Under the pieces are notes generated by a model, which saw nothing but the letters and a program-made list of their open reading frames with translations, had not been told where the DNA came from and made no database searches. The translations under genes were made by a program, and so were the position numbers. This document shows positions 33,987-43,167 of a stretch of 64,000 nt of DNA, in pieces. The stretch comes from Rhizorhabdus histidinilytica (GTDB lineage Bacteria; Pseudomonadota; Alphaproteobacteria; Sphingomonadales; Sphingomonadaceae). The DNA is taken from the NCBI RefSeq assembly GCF_900167915.1, contig NZ_FUYM01000014.1, positions 28,815 through 92,814 on the forward strand, given 5' to 3'. Position 1 is the first letter of the stretch; each line of letters begins with the position of its first letter.

Positions 33987-34012
33987 TTAACATAGGTCAA
34001 GATATTAATATT
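33987..34012. repeat. TTAACATAGGTCAAGATATT motif copy
   Basis: The copy here aligns at 18 of 21 positions with the minus-strand sequence at 18866-18887. Its core lies about 50 bases upstream of the -35 element at 34038. GTCAA-N4-TTA within it also resembles an IHF site. Confidence 0.5.
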
Positions 34013-34037
34013 AAAGGACTTCATCCTCGCAACGACC

Positions 34038-34062
34038 GGAACGCCTCGTCCGGTTCCGGGTT
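34038..34062 (+). promoter_or_regulatory. EcfG-type promoter candidate for the SRPBCC operon
   Basis: GGAAC at 34038-34042, 16 bases, GGTT at 34059-34062; the -35 is exact, the -10 has one substitution. It lies 30 bases before the GTG start at 34093, the expected distance. Confidence 0.55.
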
Positions 34063-34092
34063 CAGCGTCGGTTAGCCGGACTGGAGGATGCC

Positions 34093-34686
34093 GTGAACGA
34101 CCATCATCGTCAGGACAGGGGAGACGACGCGCCTCCCGCGACCTCGAAGCAGCGCGACGATGCCTTGGACGAGGTCGCGGGAGGCGCGGTCGAACCCAAA
34201 GGCGATTCACTGACCGGGCGGACCGTGACGATCAACCGGCCGCGGGCAGAGGTCTATGCCTATTGGCGCGACTTCGCGACGCTGCCGACCTTCATGGACA
34301 ATGTCGAACGGGTCGACAGGATCGACGAGAAGCGCTCGCACTGGGTGGTGAAGGCGCCGGCCGGCCGCACCGTCGAATGGGACTCGGTCATCACGGAGGA
34401 GCGTGAGGGCGAGACGATCGCCTGGGCATCGACCGAAGGGGCCGACGTGCCCAACAGCGGGCGCATCGATTTCCGCGATGCGCCCGGTGGGCGCGGCACC
34501 CAGGTCACGGCAACGATCGTCTACGACCCTCCCGCCGGGGCGGTCGGAAAGCTGATCGCCAAGATTTTCCAGAGGGAACCCGCCATTCAGGCGCGTCGCG
34601 ACCTTCGCCGTTTCAAGCAGCTCATGGAAACCGGCGAGATCGCGACCGCCGCCCGCACCCGCAAGCAGTTCGAGGAGGAGGCCTGA
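34093..34686 (+). CDS. SRPBCC (polyketide-cyclase-like) family protein
   Basis: 197 residues from a GTG preceded by GGAGG. A polar N-terminal extension (1-40) leads into the helix-grip fold: [25 protein letters not shown], the beta strands [20 protein letters not shown] and [20 protein letters not shown], and the long C-terminal helix. Members of this subgroup accompany DUF2383-type and dehydrogenase genes in stress clusters; they bind hydrophobic ligands, identity unknown. The stop overlaps the next ATG by one base (TGATG), so the three following genes form an operon. Confidence 0.88.
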   Translation: MNDHHRQDRGDDAPPATSKQRDDALDEVAGGAVEPKGDSLTGRTVTINRPRAEVYAYWRDFATLPTFMDNVERVDRIDEKRSHWVVKAPAGRTVEWDSVITEEREGETIAWASTEGADVPNSGRIDFRDAPGGRGTQVTATIVYDPPAGAVGKLIAKIFQREPAIQARRDLRRFKQLMETGEIATAARTRKQFEEEA

Positions 34687-35864
34687 TGCGCGCGCTGACC
34701 TGGCACGGCAAGCATGATGTCCGCGTCGAGACCGTCGACGATCCCGAAATCCTCAACCCGCGCGATGCGATCATTCGGGTCACCTCCACCGCGATCTGCG
34801 GGTCCGACCTTCACCTCTATGACGGTTATATCCCGACGATGCGGAAGGGTGACATCCTCGGCCATGAGTTCATGGGCGAAGTGGTCGAGACCGGTTCCGG
34901 CTCGACTTTGGAAAAGGGGCAGCGTGTCGTCGTGCCCTTCACCATCGCCTGCGGCGGCTGCTTCCATTGCTCGAAGCACCAATATTCGGCCTGCGACAAC
35001 GGCAACCCGGCCGACAACCAGGACATCGCGATGGAGCTGTACGGACAGCCGATGTCGGGCCTGTTCGGCTACAGCCACATGACCGGCGGCTATGCGGGCG
35101 GGCAGGCCGAATATGTCCGCGTGCCCTTCTCCGACGTCGGCCCGATCGTCGTCCCCGACGGGATCGACGACGACGAGGTGCTGTTCCTGTCCGATATCCT
35201 GCCGACCGGCTGGATGGCGGCGGAGAACGCGCAGATCGAACCCGGTGACACGGTGGCGATATGGGGCTGCGGCCCGGTCGGTCTGTTCGCGGTCCAGTCG
35301 GCGATGCTGATGGGGGCAGAACGGGTGATCGCGATCGACCATTTTCCCCGCCGGCTGGAGCTGGCGCGGCGGTTCGGCGCCGAGACGATCAATTTCGAGG
35401 AGACCAGAACCTATGAGGCTCTGATGGAGATGACAGGCGGGATCGGTCCCGACGCGGTGATCGACGCGGTCGGTCTGGAAGCGCACGGCTTCTTCGTCGA
35501 CAATGTGATCGACCAGATCAAGGCGTCGACCTTCCTCGGCACCGATCGCACCCATGCCATCCGCCAGGCGATTGTCGCCTGCCGCAAGGGCGGCCGCGTC
35601 TCGATGCCGGCGGTCTATGGCGGCATGGTCGACAAATTCCCGCTCGGCGCGCTGATGGAGAAGGGCCTGACCCTCAAGACCGGACAGACCCATGTGCAGC
35701 ATTATATGCCCGGGCTGCTCAGCGCCGTGATGGAGGGCAAGATCGATACGACCTTCCTGATCAGCCATAGGCTGCCGCTGGAACGGGCGCCCGACGGCTA
35801 CCGGATGTTCCATGACGATCAGGACGAGGTGACCAAGGTCGTGCTCAAGCCCGGCATGCATTGA
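34686..35864 (+). CDS. Zinc-dependent alcohol dehydrogenase (formaldehyde-dehydrogenase-like)
   Basis: 392 residues of the medium-chain family. Catalytic zinc ligands: Cys in [12 protein letters not shown] and His-Glu in GHEFMGEV; structural zinc loop [18 protein letters not shown] site [15 protein letters not shown] with Asp in AIDHFPRR for NAD preference. The insertion around residues 110-135 and [17 protein letters not shown] resemble glutathione-independent formaldehyde dehydrogenases. It probably oxidises an aldehyde or alcohol arising under stress. Second gene of the SRPBCC operon. Confidence 0.92.
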   Translation: MRALTWHGKHDVRVETVDDPEILNPRDAIIRVTSTAICGSDLHLYDGYIPTMRKGDILGHEFMGEVVETGSGSTLEKGQRVVVPFTIACGGCFHCSKHQYSACDNGNPADNQDIAMELYGQPMSGLFGYSHMTGGYAGGQAEYVRVPFSDVGPIVVPDGIDDDEVLFLSDILPTGWMAAENAQIEPGDTVAIWGCGPVGLFAVQSAMLMGAERVIAIDHFPRRLELARRFGAETINFEETRTYEALMEMTGGIGPDAVIDAVGLEAHGFFVDNVIDQIKASTFLGTDRTHAIRQAIVACRKGGRVSMPAVYGGMVDKFPLGALMEKGLTLKTGQTHVQHYMPGLLSAVMEGKIDTTFLISHRLPLERAPDGYRMFHDDQDEVTKVVLKPGMH

Positions 35865-35875
35865 GGAGAGACGAG

Positions 35876-36661
35876 ATGGCAGGCAGTTTCGCGATCGTCA
35901 CAGGCGCCTCGAGCGGGATCGGCTTCGAACTCGCCCTGATCGCTGCGGCGCAGGGCCATGACCTGCTGGTGGCCGCCGACGAGCCGCAGATCGAAGCCGC
36001 CGCCGCCGCTTTCCGCCGCCAGGGCGTCGATGTGACCTCGGTCCAGACAGACCTCGCGACGATCGAGGGCGTCGACAGGCTGCTCCAGGCGGCAGACGGG
36101 CGTCAGGTCGACATCCTCTGCGCCAATGCCGGGCGGGGCCTGGGCCATGCCTTCGTCGATCAGCGGCTGGACGACTGGCGGCGCGTGGTCGACACCAACA
36201 TCACCGGCACCGTCTATCTGCTCCAGAAGGTGCTGTCCGCCATGGTTGCGCGCGACGCGGGCCGAATCCTCGTGACGGGGTCGATCGCCGGCTACATGCC
36301 GGGCAGCTTCAACGCGGTGTACAACGGCACCAAGGCCTTCATCGACAATTTCACCGATGCGCTGCGTAACGAGATCAAGCACTGCAAGGGCGTCAGTCTC
36401 ACCACGCTGATGCCGGGTCCGACCGAGACCGAGTTCTTCGAACGGGCTGAGCTGATGGACACCAAGGTCGGACAGCAGGACAAGGACGATCCCGCCAAGG
36501 TTGCGCGCGATGGCTGGGATGCGATGATGAAGGGGGAGGCCCACATCGTGTCGGGCTGGAAGAACAAGATCCAGAAGACCCTGGCCAACGTCACCCCGGC
36601 CTCCGCCCTGGCCGAGATGCATCGCTCGATGGCCGAGCCGGGCATGGCCAGGGACGCCTGA
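35876..36661 (+). CDS. Short-chain dehydrogenase/reductase
   Basis: 261 residues from the ATG at 35876 with GAGGAGAG upstream; a TTG at 35861 is less likely. VTGASSGIGFELAL binds the cofactor, CANAGRGLG and ITGTVYLLQ follow, and GSIAGYMPGS with YNGTKAF gives Ser, Tyr and Lys. The C-terminal tail (about 215-261) is helical with MMKGEAHIVSGWKNK. Stop-to-start gap from the dehydrogenase is 11 bases. Substrate unknown; such SDRs recur in this stress operon type. Confidence 0.92.
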   Translation: MAGSFAIVTGASSGIGFELALIAAAQGHDLLVAADEPQIEAAAAAFRRQGVDVTSVQTDLATIEGVDRLLQAADGRQVDILCANAGRGLGHAFVDQRLDDWRRVVDTNITGTVYLLQKVLSAMVARDAGRILVTGSIAGYMPGSFNAVYNGTKAFIDNFTDALRNEIKHCKGVSLTTLMPGPTETEFFERAELMDTKVGQQDKDDPAKVARDGWDAMMKGEAHIVSGWKNKIQKTLANVTPASALAEMHRSMAEPGMARDA

Positions 36662-36668
36662 TGTCGAT

Positions 36669-36729
36669 AGCCTTGCGGGGCCATGATCCGACCGTCGAGC
36701 GGACGGTCGGCTGATATTCCCGCAAGGCT
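36669..36729. terminator. Nested double-stem bidirectional terminator
   Basis: An outer perfect 11-pair stem (AGCCTTGCGGG 36669-36679 with CCCGCAAGGCT 36719-36729) encloses an inner perfect 9-pair stem (CCGACCGTC 36688-36696 with GACGGTCGG 36702-36710). It fills almost the whole gap between the convergent SDR and ridA genes. Confidence 0.8.
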
Positions 36730-36738
36730 TCGATCGGT

Positions 36739-37086
36739 TCAGGCCTTGGCGGCGATGATGATGATCTCGACCTTGTGCTCGGGCGTCGCGAGCTTGGCCT
36801 CGCCGGTTGCGCGGGCAGGGGCCGGGAAGCCGGCGATCCAGGCGTCCCAGACGGCGTTCATCTCGGCGAAGTCGGCCATGTCGGCCAGCCAGATCGTCGC
36901 CGACAGCAGGTGATTCTTGCTGCTCCCGGTGCGTTCGAGCAGGCTCTCGACCGAGGCCAGCACCGCCTTGGTCTGCTCGGTCACGCTCGCGCCGGGCGCG
37001 CCGACCTGGCCGGCGAGGTAGACGGTGTCGCCGTGGATCACCGCCTGGCTCATCCGCGGGCCCTGGTCGATGCGTTCGATGGTCAT
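36739..37086 (-). CDS. RidA-family enamine/imine deaminase
   Basis: 115 residues from the ATG at 37086 (AGGAGAAAC upstream). YjgF/RidA fold: GDTVYLAGQVG, SVTEQTKAVLASVESLL, NHLLSATIWLADMADFAEMNAVWD, and the closing PEHKVEIIIIAA; the family's usual Arg in the RxxV motif is within PAPARATGEAKL. It hydrolyses reactive 2-aminoacrylate or imino acids. Sitting behind dadA, it would clear imines released by D-amino-acid dehydrogenation. Last gene of the dad operon. Confidence 0.9.
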   Translation of the reverse strand: MTIERIDQGPRMSQAVIHGDTVYLAGQVGAPGASVTEQTKAVLASVESLLERTGSSKNHLLSATIWLADMADFAEMNAVWDAWIAGFPAPARATGEAKLATPEHKVEIIIIAAKA

Positions 37087-37108
37087 TCTCGTTTCTCCTT
37101 CATTGATC

Positions 37109-38365
37109 CTATGATCGGTAGCGGTCGATCGCGAGATCGGCGGTCTCGATCGCCGGCCGCTTGCCGCCGATGATGTCGGCGATGACGTGGCCGGAGCCGC
37201 ATGCCATCGTCCAGCCCAATGTGCCATGGCCTGTGTTGAGGAAGAGGTTGCGATAGCCGGTCGCACCGATGACCGGGGTGCCGTCCGGCGTCATCGGCCG
37301 CAGACCCGTCCAGAAGCTCGCCTGCGACAAGTCGCCGGCATCGGGAAAGAGCGATCCCACGCAATGGTCGAGCGTGGCGCGCCGCGCAGGCGGCAGGTCG
37401 TTCGAATAGCCCGAGATCTCGGCCATGCCGCCCACCCGGATACGGTCTCCCAGCCGGGTGATCGCGACCTTGAAGCTCTCGTCGAGCAGGGTCGACACCG
37501 GCGCCCGGGCCGGATCGACGATCGGCACGGTGATCGAATAGCCCTTGACCGGATAGACCGGCAGCCGGATTCCGAGCGGCGCCAGCAGCAGCGGCGAATG
37601 GCTCCCCAGCGCGACCAGGTAGGCGTCGCCGCCGATGTCGCCCTGATCGGTGCGGATATGGGCGATCCGGTTTCCCGACGCCACGATCGCGTCGATCCGC
37701 CGCCCGAGGACGAAGCGGACGCCCTCGGCCCTGGCCAGTTCGGCGAGCGCATTGGTGAACTTGAAGCAATCGCCGGTCTCGTCGTTCGGCAGCCGCAGCC
37801 CGCCCGCGATCGGCGAGGCGCTGTTGGCGAGGCCCGGCTCCGCCGCGATGCAGCCCGCCGCGTCGAGCAGCTCGAAGGGAACGCCGTCGGCCTTCAGCAC
37901 CTCGATGTCCTTGGCGACGCCGGCGAGGTCCTTCTCCCGCCGGAACAGCTGGAGCGTCCCCTGGCTGCGCTCGTCATAGCGGATGCCGGTCTCCTGGCGC
38001 AGCTCGATCAGCCGGTCGCGGCTGAACTCGGCGAGCCTGACCATGCGGCCCTTGTTCACGCGATAGGCGCTGGCGGTGCAGTTGCCGAGCATCGCGACGA
38101 GCCAGCGAACCATCGCCGGATCGAAGCCCGGACGCACGATCAGCGGCGCGTGCCGCATGAACAGCCAGCGCAGCGCCTTGGCCGGAATCCCCGGCGCGGC
38201 CCATGGCGACGCATAGCCGGGCGATATCTCACCCGCATTGGCGAAGCTGGTTTCGAGCGCCGGGCCGTCCTGCCGGTCGACGACGATGACCTCGTGCCCC
38301 GCGCGGGCCAGATACCATGCCGAGGTGACGCCGATCACCCCGGCGCCGAGGATCACGACCTTCAT
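37109..38365 (-). CDS. dadA: D-amino-acid dehydrogenase small subunit
   Basis: 418 residues. FAD-binding start [20 protein letters not shown] with the EVIVVDRQ strand; [18 protein letters not shown] is a dadA hallmark; [14 protein letters not shown] and [19 protein letters not shown] near the C-terminus complete the flavin site. It oxidises D-alanine and other D-amino acids to keto acids, passing electrons to the membrane chain. Overlaps dadX by four bases. Divergent Lrp regulator 1.2 kb upstream is the probable activator. Confidence 0.96.
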   Translation of the reverse strand: MKVVILGAGVIGVTSAWYLARAGHEVIVVDRQDGPALETSFANAGEISPGYASPWAAPGIPAKALRWLFMRHAPLIVRPGFDPAMVRWLVAMLGNCTASAYRVNKGRMVRLAEFSRDRLIELRQETGIRYDERSQGTLQLFRREKDLAGVAKDIEVLKADGVPFELLDAAGCIAAEPGLANSASPIAGGLRLPNDETGDCFKFTNALAELARAEGVRFVLGRRIDAIVASGNRIAHIRTDQGDIGGDAYLVALGSHSPLLLAPLGIRLPVYPVKGYSITVPIVDPARAPVSTLLDESFKVAITRLGDRIRVGGMAEISGYSNDLPPARRATLDHCVGSLFPDAGDLSQASFWTGLRPMTPDGTPVIGATGYRNLFLNTGHGTLGWTMACGSGHVIADIIGGKRPAIETADLAIDRYRS

Positions 38366-39498
38366 GGCTGTGCCGCCTTCTGCTGATGGAGGGAGAGGGA
38401 AGGGAGGTAGCTCCGCGCATAGCGATGGCCGAGCTGGGTAAGTATCTCGTAGGAAATGGTGCCGGCGTCGCGCGCGACGTCGTCGATCGACTGGTGCGGG
38501 CCGAGCAGCTCGACCAGGCTGCCGGGGAAGAGGAGATTCTCCGGTACGTCGGACACATCGATCGTCAGGCTGTCCATCGAGATCCGGCCGACGATCGGCG
38601 CGCGATGGCCTCCGACATAGGCGGCGCCGCGGTTGCCGAGCGAACGCGGCCAGCCGTCGGCATAGCCGACCGACAACGTGGCGAGGCGCGCCGGCCGGTC
38701 GAACCGATGCGTCAGGCCATAGCCGACCGCCGTTCCCGGCTCGACCGTGCGGAGCTGGATGACGCGGGCGTCGAGCGTGACGACCGCGCGCATCGGGTTC
38801 GGACCGGTCTGCGGCGCGCCGCCGTAGATCGCGATGCCCGCCCGGACGACGTCATAATGATGGGCGCGCGGCAGCAGCGCGCCGCCGCTATTGTCGAGCG
38901 ACCGGGGAATGCCGGGAAACCGCGCGCAGAAGGCATCGAACGCCCTGGCCTGATCCTCGTTGGAGGCTCGTTCCGGCTCGTCGGCGCAGGCGAGGTGGCT
39001 CATCGCCAAGCGGATGTCGAGCTCGTCCAGCCGCTCGGGCTGGTCGATCAGCGCCCGGACCTCGTCGGGCGAGAGACCGAGCCGCGACATGCCGGTATCG
39101 AACTGGATCATGCACGGCAGGCGAGTGCCGGACGTGCGCGCCAGCGCGGCCCAGCGATCGATCTGGTCGAGCGCGTTGAGCACCGGCACCGCGCCCAATT
39201 CGGCGCAGGCCGCCTCGGCGCCGGGCTGGAGGCCGTTGAGGACGCCGATCTCGATGCCGTCGCCGATCGCTTCGCGCAACCGAGCCGCCTCGACCAGATG
39301 GGCGACGAAGAACCGCCGGCAGCCGACATCGCGCAACGCCGCTGCGACCCGCGCCGCGCCCAGGCCATAGGCATCGGCCTTGACCACGGCGGCGACCTCG
39401 GCGGGCGCTGCTCGCCGCTGGATCAGGCGGTAATTGTCGATGATCGCGTCGAGGTCGATCCGAAGGATCGCACCGGCGGCTGCATCGTTGGCGGTCAT
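38362..39498 (-). CDS. dadX: Alanine racemase, catabolic
   Basis: 378 residues from ATG at 39498 (GGGAGAGG upstream; an ATG 36 bases further up lacks a site). PLP lysine Lys40 in [10 protein letters not shown]; the second catalytic base is Tyr in [28 protein letters not shown] is the C-terminal active-site segment. It converts L-alanine to D-alanine for DadA. First gene of dadX-dadA-ridA, which runs away from the Lrp gene. Confidence 0.95.
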   Translation of the reverse strand: MTANDAAAGAILRIDLDAIIDNYRLIQRRAAPAEVAAVVKADAYGLGAARVAAALRDVGCRRFFVAHLVEAARLREAIGDGIEIGVLNGLQPGAEAACAELGAVPVLNALDQIDRWAALARTSGTRLPCMIQFDTGMSRLGLSPDEVRALIDQPERLDELDIRLAMSHLACADEPERASNEDQARAFDAFCARFPGIPRSLDNSGGALLPRAHHYDVVRAGIAIYGGAPQTGPNPMRAVVTLDARVIQLRTVEPGTAVGYGLTHRFDRPARLATLSVGYADGWPRSLGNRGAAYVGGHRAPIVGRISMDSLTIDVSDVPENLLFPGSLVELLGPHQSIDDVARDAGTISYEILTQLGHRYARSYLPSLSLHQQKAAQP

Positions 39499-39596
39499 GG
39501 CCTCTCCCTGTGTCGAGAGGAAGTGTAGCCGCATGATCGTCGGAATATTTCTCCGATATTGATTGATTGTTCGTTTTTTGATTTAAATTTGAATAT

Positions 39597-39618
39597 ATCT
39601 TCGAATAGTGTCGAAGAT
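39597..39618. promoter_or_regulatory. Perfect palindrome upstream of the dad-locus Lrp gene
   Basis: ATCTTCGA and TCGAAGAT, eight bases each, flank a six-base spacer 12 bases before the ATG at 39630. It may be an operator for autoregulation, or a leader hairpin. A second dyad, GAATATTTC (39543-39551), within the AT-rich space also fits an Lrp-type site. Confidence 0.45.
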
Positions 39619-39629
39619 CGGGGAATCTG

Positions 39630-40082
39630 ATGGACGGCATCGATCGTGAGATAATTCGCCTGCTGAAGCAGGACGCGCGCCGGCCCAACGCGCAGATCGC
39701 CGAGGCGGTCGGGCTGTCGCCGTCGGCTTGCCATCGGCGGATCAAGTTGCTCGAACAGAGTGGTGCGATCCGCGGCTATACCGTGTTGGTCGGGGCCGCC
39801 GAGGGCGGGGACGGGCTCGCCAATTTCCTGATCCAGGTCACGCTCGATCGCCAGACCGAAGATTATCTCTCCCGCTTCGAACATGCCGTCCGCGAGGTGC
39901 CGGGTATCCGCGAATGCTTCCTGATGACGGGCGGCGCCGACTATTGGCTCCGCGTCGAGACCGAGGGGGCGGCGGGCTATGAGGAGATACACGGCCTCCT
40001 GTCGCGCCTTCCCGGTGTCGCCCGGATCAATTCGAGCTTCGCTATGCGCGACGCGCTGCGCCCGCGCCCGTCGCGCCGCTGA
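39630..40082 (+). CDS. Lrp/AsnC-family regulator of the dad operon
   Basis: 150 residues. N-terminal helix-turn-helix: DREIIRLLKQDARRPNAQIAEAVGLSPSACHRRIKLLEQSG; C-terminal RAM domain: NFLIQVTLDRQTEDYL and REVPGIRECFLMTGGADYWLRVE with the ligand-loop GGADY. It is divergent from dadX across 131 AT-rich bases, the arrangement in which Lrp proteins sense alanine and activate dadX-dadA. Regulation of dad is inferred from this layout. Confidence 0.93.
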   Translation: MDGIDREIIRLLKQDARRPNAQIAEAVGLSPSACHRRIKLLEQSGAIRGYTVLVGAAEGGDGLANFLIQVTLDRQTEDYLSRFEHAVREVPGIRECFLMTGGADYWLRVETEGAAGYEEIHGLLSRLPGVARINSSFAMRDALRPRPSRR

Positions 40083-40092
40083 GCGATCCGGA

Positions 40093-40338
40093 TCAAAGCG
40101 ACTTGACGCCGCGCCCCATGCCCTCGCCCGGCTTGGGCTGACGGGTCCGCTGCCGCACGCGCAGGAATTTCAGTGTCGTCGCTACTGCGAGAACGGCGAG
40201 CGTCGACAGGATGAGCAGCTTCGATCCCGACATCAGGATCAGGCCCAGCCCGACCAGCAGCAGGATGCCGATCAGGGCCAGGTCCGATGTCGACGGCGGC
40301 CAGCATTGCTCGCAATGACAACCACGGTGGTGACGCAT
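40093..40338 (-). CDS. Small two-helix inner-membrane protein
   Basis: 81 residues. AAGGAGATCAGG directly before the ATG supports the call. N-terminal RHHRGCHCEQCWPP has a His/Cys cluster (CHCEQC) that could bind a metal. Two hydrophobic stretches, LALIGILLLVGLGLILMS and LLILSTLAVLAVATTLKFL, are separated by GSK, a tight hairpin. The C-terminus is basic (RVRQRTRQPKPGEGMGRGVK). Convergent with the Lrp gene, 10 bases apart. Function unknown. Confidence 0.7.
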   Translation of the reverse strand: MRHHRGCHCEQCWPPSTSDLALIGILLLVGLGLILMSGSKLLILSTLAVLAVATTLKFLRVRQRTRQPKPGEGMGRGVKSL

Positions 40339-40653
40339 TCCTGATCTCCTTAGTTCGGTACCGGTGTAGGCCTGAGACCGCCGGAATGCGCGTGAGCCGC
40401 ATCACGCGGCTGGAAGGCGCTTGCCCAAAATGTTTCGCGAACTTCCTATGGAGTGATCGCCGTCACGCGTAATCGCCGGACTCGCCGATTATCTGACAGG
40501 CTGAGAAGATCGTCACAGGGCCGTTCATCATTTCAATTGTCGGGCGCCTTGCTCGACAGGCGGGCCTTCGTCGTCCGCGGTAGCGGCTGTTTCGAACGAT
40601 ATTCTTCGAAGGACTGCAATGGGGGGCCATTGTTTCTGACGAAGGAGGTTATC
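40339..40653. other. Divergent intergenic region upstream of the unknown large-protein operon
   Basis: 315 bases without a supported gene. It must contain the promoters of the small membrane protein and of the 828-aa protein. TTGCCC (40419) followed by a possible CCTATG -10 is the nearest thing to a housekeeping promoter, and no EcfG-type pair was found. GAAGGAGGT at 40641-40649 is the ribosome site that fixes the GTG start at 40654. Confidence 0.6.
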
Positions 40654-43140
40654 GTGACTGAAGCAATCGGACCGATTTTCGCCGCGGGTTTCCAGACCGT
40701 CACCAAGGACGGCTATCCCCTGCTGTTCCTTCCCGACGCCAACAACGACGCGCTCCAGCGCGAGGGCAAGCCGCCGGTCTATCACTGGCTGCCGAACAGC
40801 GTCCGCCTCGCGCGGAAGGACAATGGCGACTATAAATTCTCGTTCCTCCAGTTCGTCGGCGTCCAGAGCGAGGACAGCAATGTCGGCGTCGAAGGGACGC
40901 AGGAAGTGGCCGGCGCGCTGTGCGGCTTCTCGACCACCAGCTCGCCGCCGCCCGAGGTGCTGAAGCAGGCCGGCGACGAGCTGGTCGACCGCTTCCGCGG
41001 CAGCGACGATTATTATTGGGGCTGGCGCTCGCCCGCGACGCCGATGATCCGTCCCGCGCCGATCGTGTCGAACACCATGTCGATCACCAGCCTGTCGCCG
41101 AACGCCGACGGCTCGATGCCGTCGGTCGCCTCAGGCGGTGGTGCCGCGCCGAGCCCGGCACCGGCGGGCCCCGCTCCGGCAGGGCCGGGCGGTCCGCCGA
41201 GCCGTTCGCTGATCGCCGCGCCCGAGCTGCGCGGGCTGACCCGTCCGCCGCTGCTCACCGAGCTGCCGCGCACCATGACCCTCGACCGCGCGATGCGCGC
41301 GTCGAACCTCGACGCCTGGTACGCCAATCTGGCAGGCAGCGGCCCCGGTTCGGTCACGCCCTTTGCCGAGAACGCCTTTTCCGGCCTGCTCGGCAGCTAT
41401 CCGGCGGCGATGGTGTACAGCACCTTCCACGGCGGCCAGTCGGCGATCACCGTCTGGCAGATCCTCCAGCTCAAGGTCTGGAGCCCGATCTGCGAGATTC
41501 GTATCCGCGGCGACTGGAGCCGCATCCAGGATCATTTCTCGGCGGCGGCGCATGCCGGCGGCTGGTTCTGGTCGGCGGACATCAAGGCCGAGTTCAACTC
41601 GATGCGCCAGAACGGCACGATCGAGAGCGAGATCCTCGTCGACTCGACCCTGCCCAATGCCGAGAAGATTCAGGAGATGATGGAGAAGCGCTCGGATCTC
41701 GTCTTCCAGAAATTCCTCGACCAGGCGAACAAGGTCATCTTCGAGCCGGCGCCCTATGACGAGAAGGCAGCCGAAGCGAGTGGCGGCTTCCTCGGCCTGG
41801 GCGGCGGCGGCGCGGTCAAGCTGCGGCGCGACCGCGTCGATCTGAAGCTCGAGTTCCACGAGAAGCGGCAGATGGCCTATCTGCAGCCCAACCCGATCAG
41901 CGGCCAGCTCGAAGGGCTGTACGACGAGATCAAGGCCAATCCCGACGCCGAGAAGAAATATTTCCAGAAGATCTTCCTCGACGACTGGAACCGCTCGGTC
42001 ACGCGCGTCTTCAAGCCGGTCGTCAACTGGCCCGATCCCGCCAAGAAGTGGGTCGGCCAGCCGGTCGCCTTCCTGTCCGCGCAGGTCGGCTATCCCGATA
42101 CCGAGGGCAATCTCCAGTGGACCGGCCACATGTTCCAGGCGAGCGACAAGCCTGACGAGAACTGGCGCGTCAAGATGACGATGAAGCGCAAGGACGAGGT
42201 CGAGAATCCGCCCGCCGGCTGGGAACCCGACAAGACCTTCATCAAGCGCCAGGTCCACTTCGGCGAGCCGCCGAACGAGACCGAGAATCCGTATGTCCGC
42301 GTGTCGATCGAGAAGAATGTCGTGGATCTCGATCCGGGCGACGCCGGCGTGCCGCTCAACCTCGTCAACAACGAGATCCGCGTCGACAATGTCGGCGGGA
42401 TCAATTGCGGGCCGATCTTCCTGGGCGTCGACCTGGAGAACGACAAGCAGATCGTCGAGGTGACCTTCCAGGCCGAGGGCAAGACCGAGGACGGCAAGGA
42501 TCGCGTCCCCGTCACCTTCTCGTGGCGCTTCGGCGACCAGGCCGAGCCGCGCTACTGGATGGTCTATACCGGTGATCCCGATTACCTGCCCAAGTTCAAA
42601 TATCAGGTGCGGGTGCTCGTCAAGGGCAGCATCTTCACCAAGGGGCAGGAATGGATTGGCCCCTGGCAGGAGGCGAGCGGCAACGGTCCGATCATGCTGA
42701 CCGTGCCGACCCCGCAGGATGCGGGCGTCGTCACCCGCGAACTCAAGATCCCGATGGTGGGATCGAAGACCAAGCCTGTCGCGCCAGCCGTCCTCGCGCC
42801 GCCGGCATCGGGGCAGGGGAGCCGTCCGCCCGCATCGGGCAATGGCGCCCACCCGCCGGCGCCCCCCTCGGCGCCTCCGTCGCGCAGCGTGACGGCCAAG
42901 CCTCGCACGGTCGCCGGCTATGATCTGGGGCCTGCGAAGGCCGCGCGCGGCAAGGGGGCGATGCCTCCGGGCAAGGTCGCCGGACAGGACCGCGAGCGCG
43001 AGCTGGCGGCGCGGGAAGCGCGCGAGCGCACGGCATCGAAGCGGCGGCGCAAGGCCTCCGAGGAGATGTTCAGCCCGGTGCCGAGCGAGAGCGAAGCCGC
43101 CGCCCAGGCGCGGGCGCTCCACCTGAACGGCGCGGCCTGA
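40654..43140 (+). CDS. Large cytoplasmic protein of unknown family (828 aa), gene 1 of the caspase locus
   Basis: 828 residues from a GTG five bases after GAAGGAGGT; the frame is open upstream but without a site. No signal peptide or membrane helix. Layout: beta-rich N-domain (1-155: TVTKDGYPLLFLPDANN, VYHWLPNSVRLARK), a Gly/Pro/Ala linker (about 160-187), a large mixed domain (190-700) with WQILQLKVWSPICEIRIRGD and later beta-sandwich-like strands (VPVTFSWRFGDQAEPRYWMV), a Pro-rich linker (705-750) and a charged helical tail (RERELAAREARERTASKRRR). I do not recognise the family. The operon-mate proteins are another unknown (1047 aa) and a metacaspase-like protease, so it may be a substrate, scaffold or sensor. 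Confidence 0.85.
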   Translation: MTEAIGPIFAAGFQTVTKDGYPLLFLPDANNDALQREGKPPVYHWLPNSVRLARKDNGDYKFSFLQFVGVQSEDSNVGVEGTQEVAGALCGFSTTSSPPPEVLKQAGDELVDRFRGSDDYYWGWRSPATPMIRPAPIVSNTMSITSLSPNADGSMPSVASGGGAAPSPAPAGPAPAGPGGPPSRSLIAAPELRGLTRPPLLTELPRTMTLDRAMRASNLDAWYANLAGSGPGSVTPFAENAFSGLLGSYPAAMVYSTFHGGQSAITVWQILQLKVWSPICEIRIRGDWSRIQDHFSAAAHAGGWFWSADIKAEFNSMRQNGTIESEILVDSTLPNAEKIQEMMEKRSDLVFQKFLDQANKVIFEPAPYDEKAAEASGGFLGLGGGGAVKLRRDRVDLKLEFHEKRQMAYLQPNPISGQLEGLYDEIKANPDAEKKYFQKIFLDDWNRSVTRVFKPVVNWPDPAKKWVGQPVAFLSAQVGYPDTEGNLQWTGHMFQASDKPDENWRVKMTMKRKDEVENPPAGWEPDKTFIKRQVHFGEPPNETENPYVRVSIEKNVVDLDPGDAGVPLNLVNNEIRVDNVGGINCGPIFLGVDLENDKQIVEVTFQAEGKTEDGKDRVPVTFSWRFGDQAEPRYWMVYTGDPDYLPKFKYQVRVLVKGSIFTKGQEWIGPWQEASGNGPIMLTVPTPQDAGVVTRELKIPMVGSKTKPVAPAVLAPPASGQGSRPPASGNGAHPPAPPSAPPSRSVTAKPRTVAGYDLGPAKAARGKGAMPPGKVAGQDRERELAAREARERTASKRRRKASEEMFSPVPSESEAAAQARALHLNGAA

Positions 43141-43167
43141 CGGCCGGCCGAGCGAGAGGACGGGATC

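Noticed and set aside
40453..40653. 67-codon N-terminal extension of the 828-aa protein
   Set aside because: Arg/Ser-rich, no ribosome site; the GTG at 40654 is preceded by a near-perfect one.
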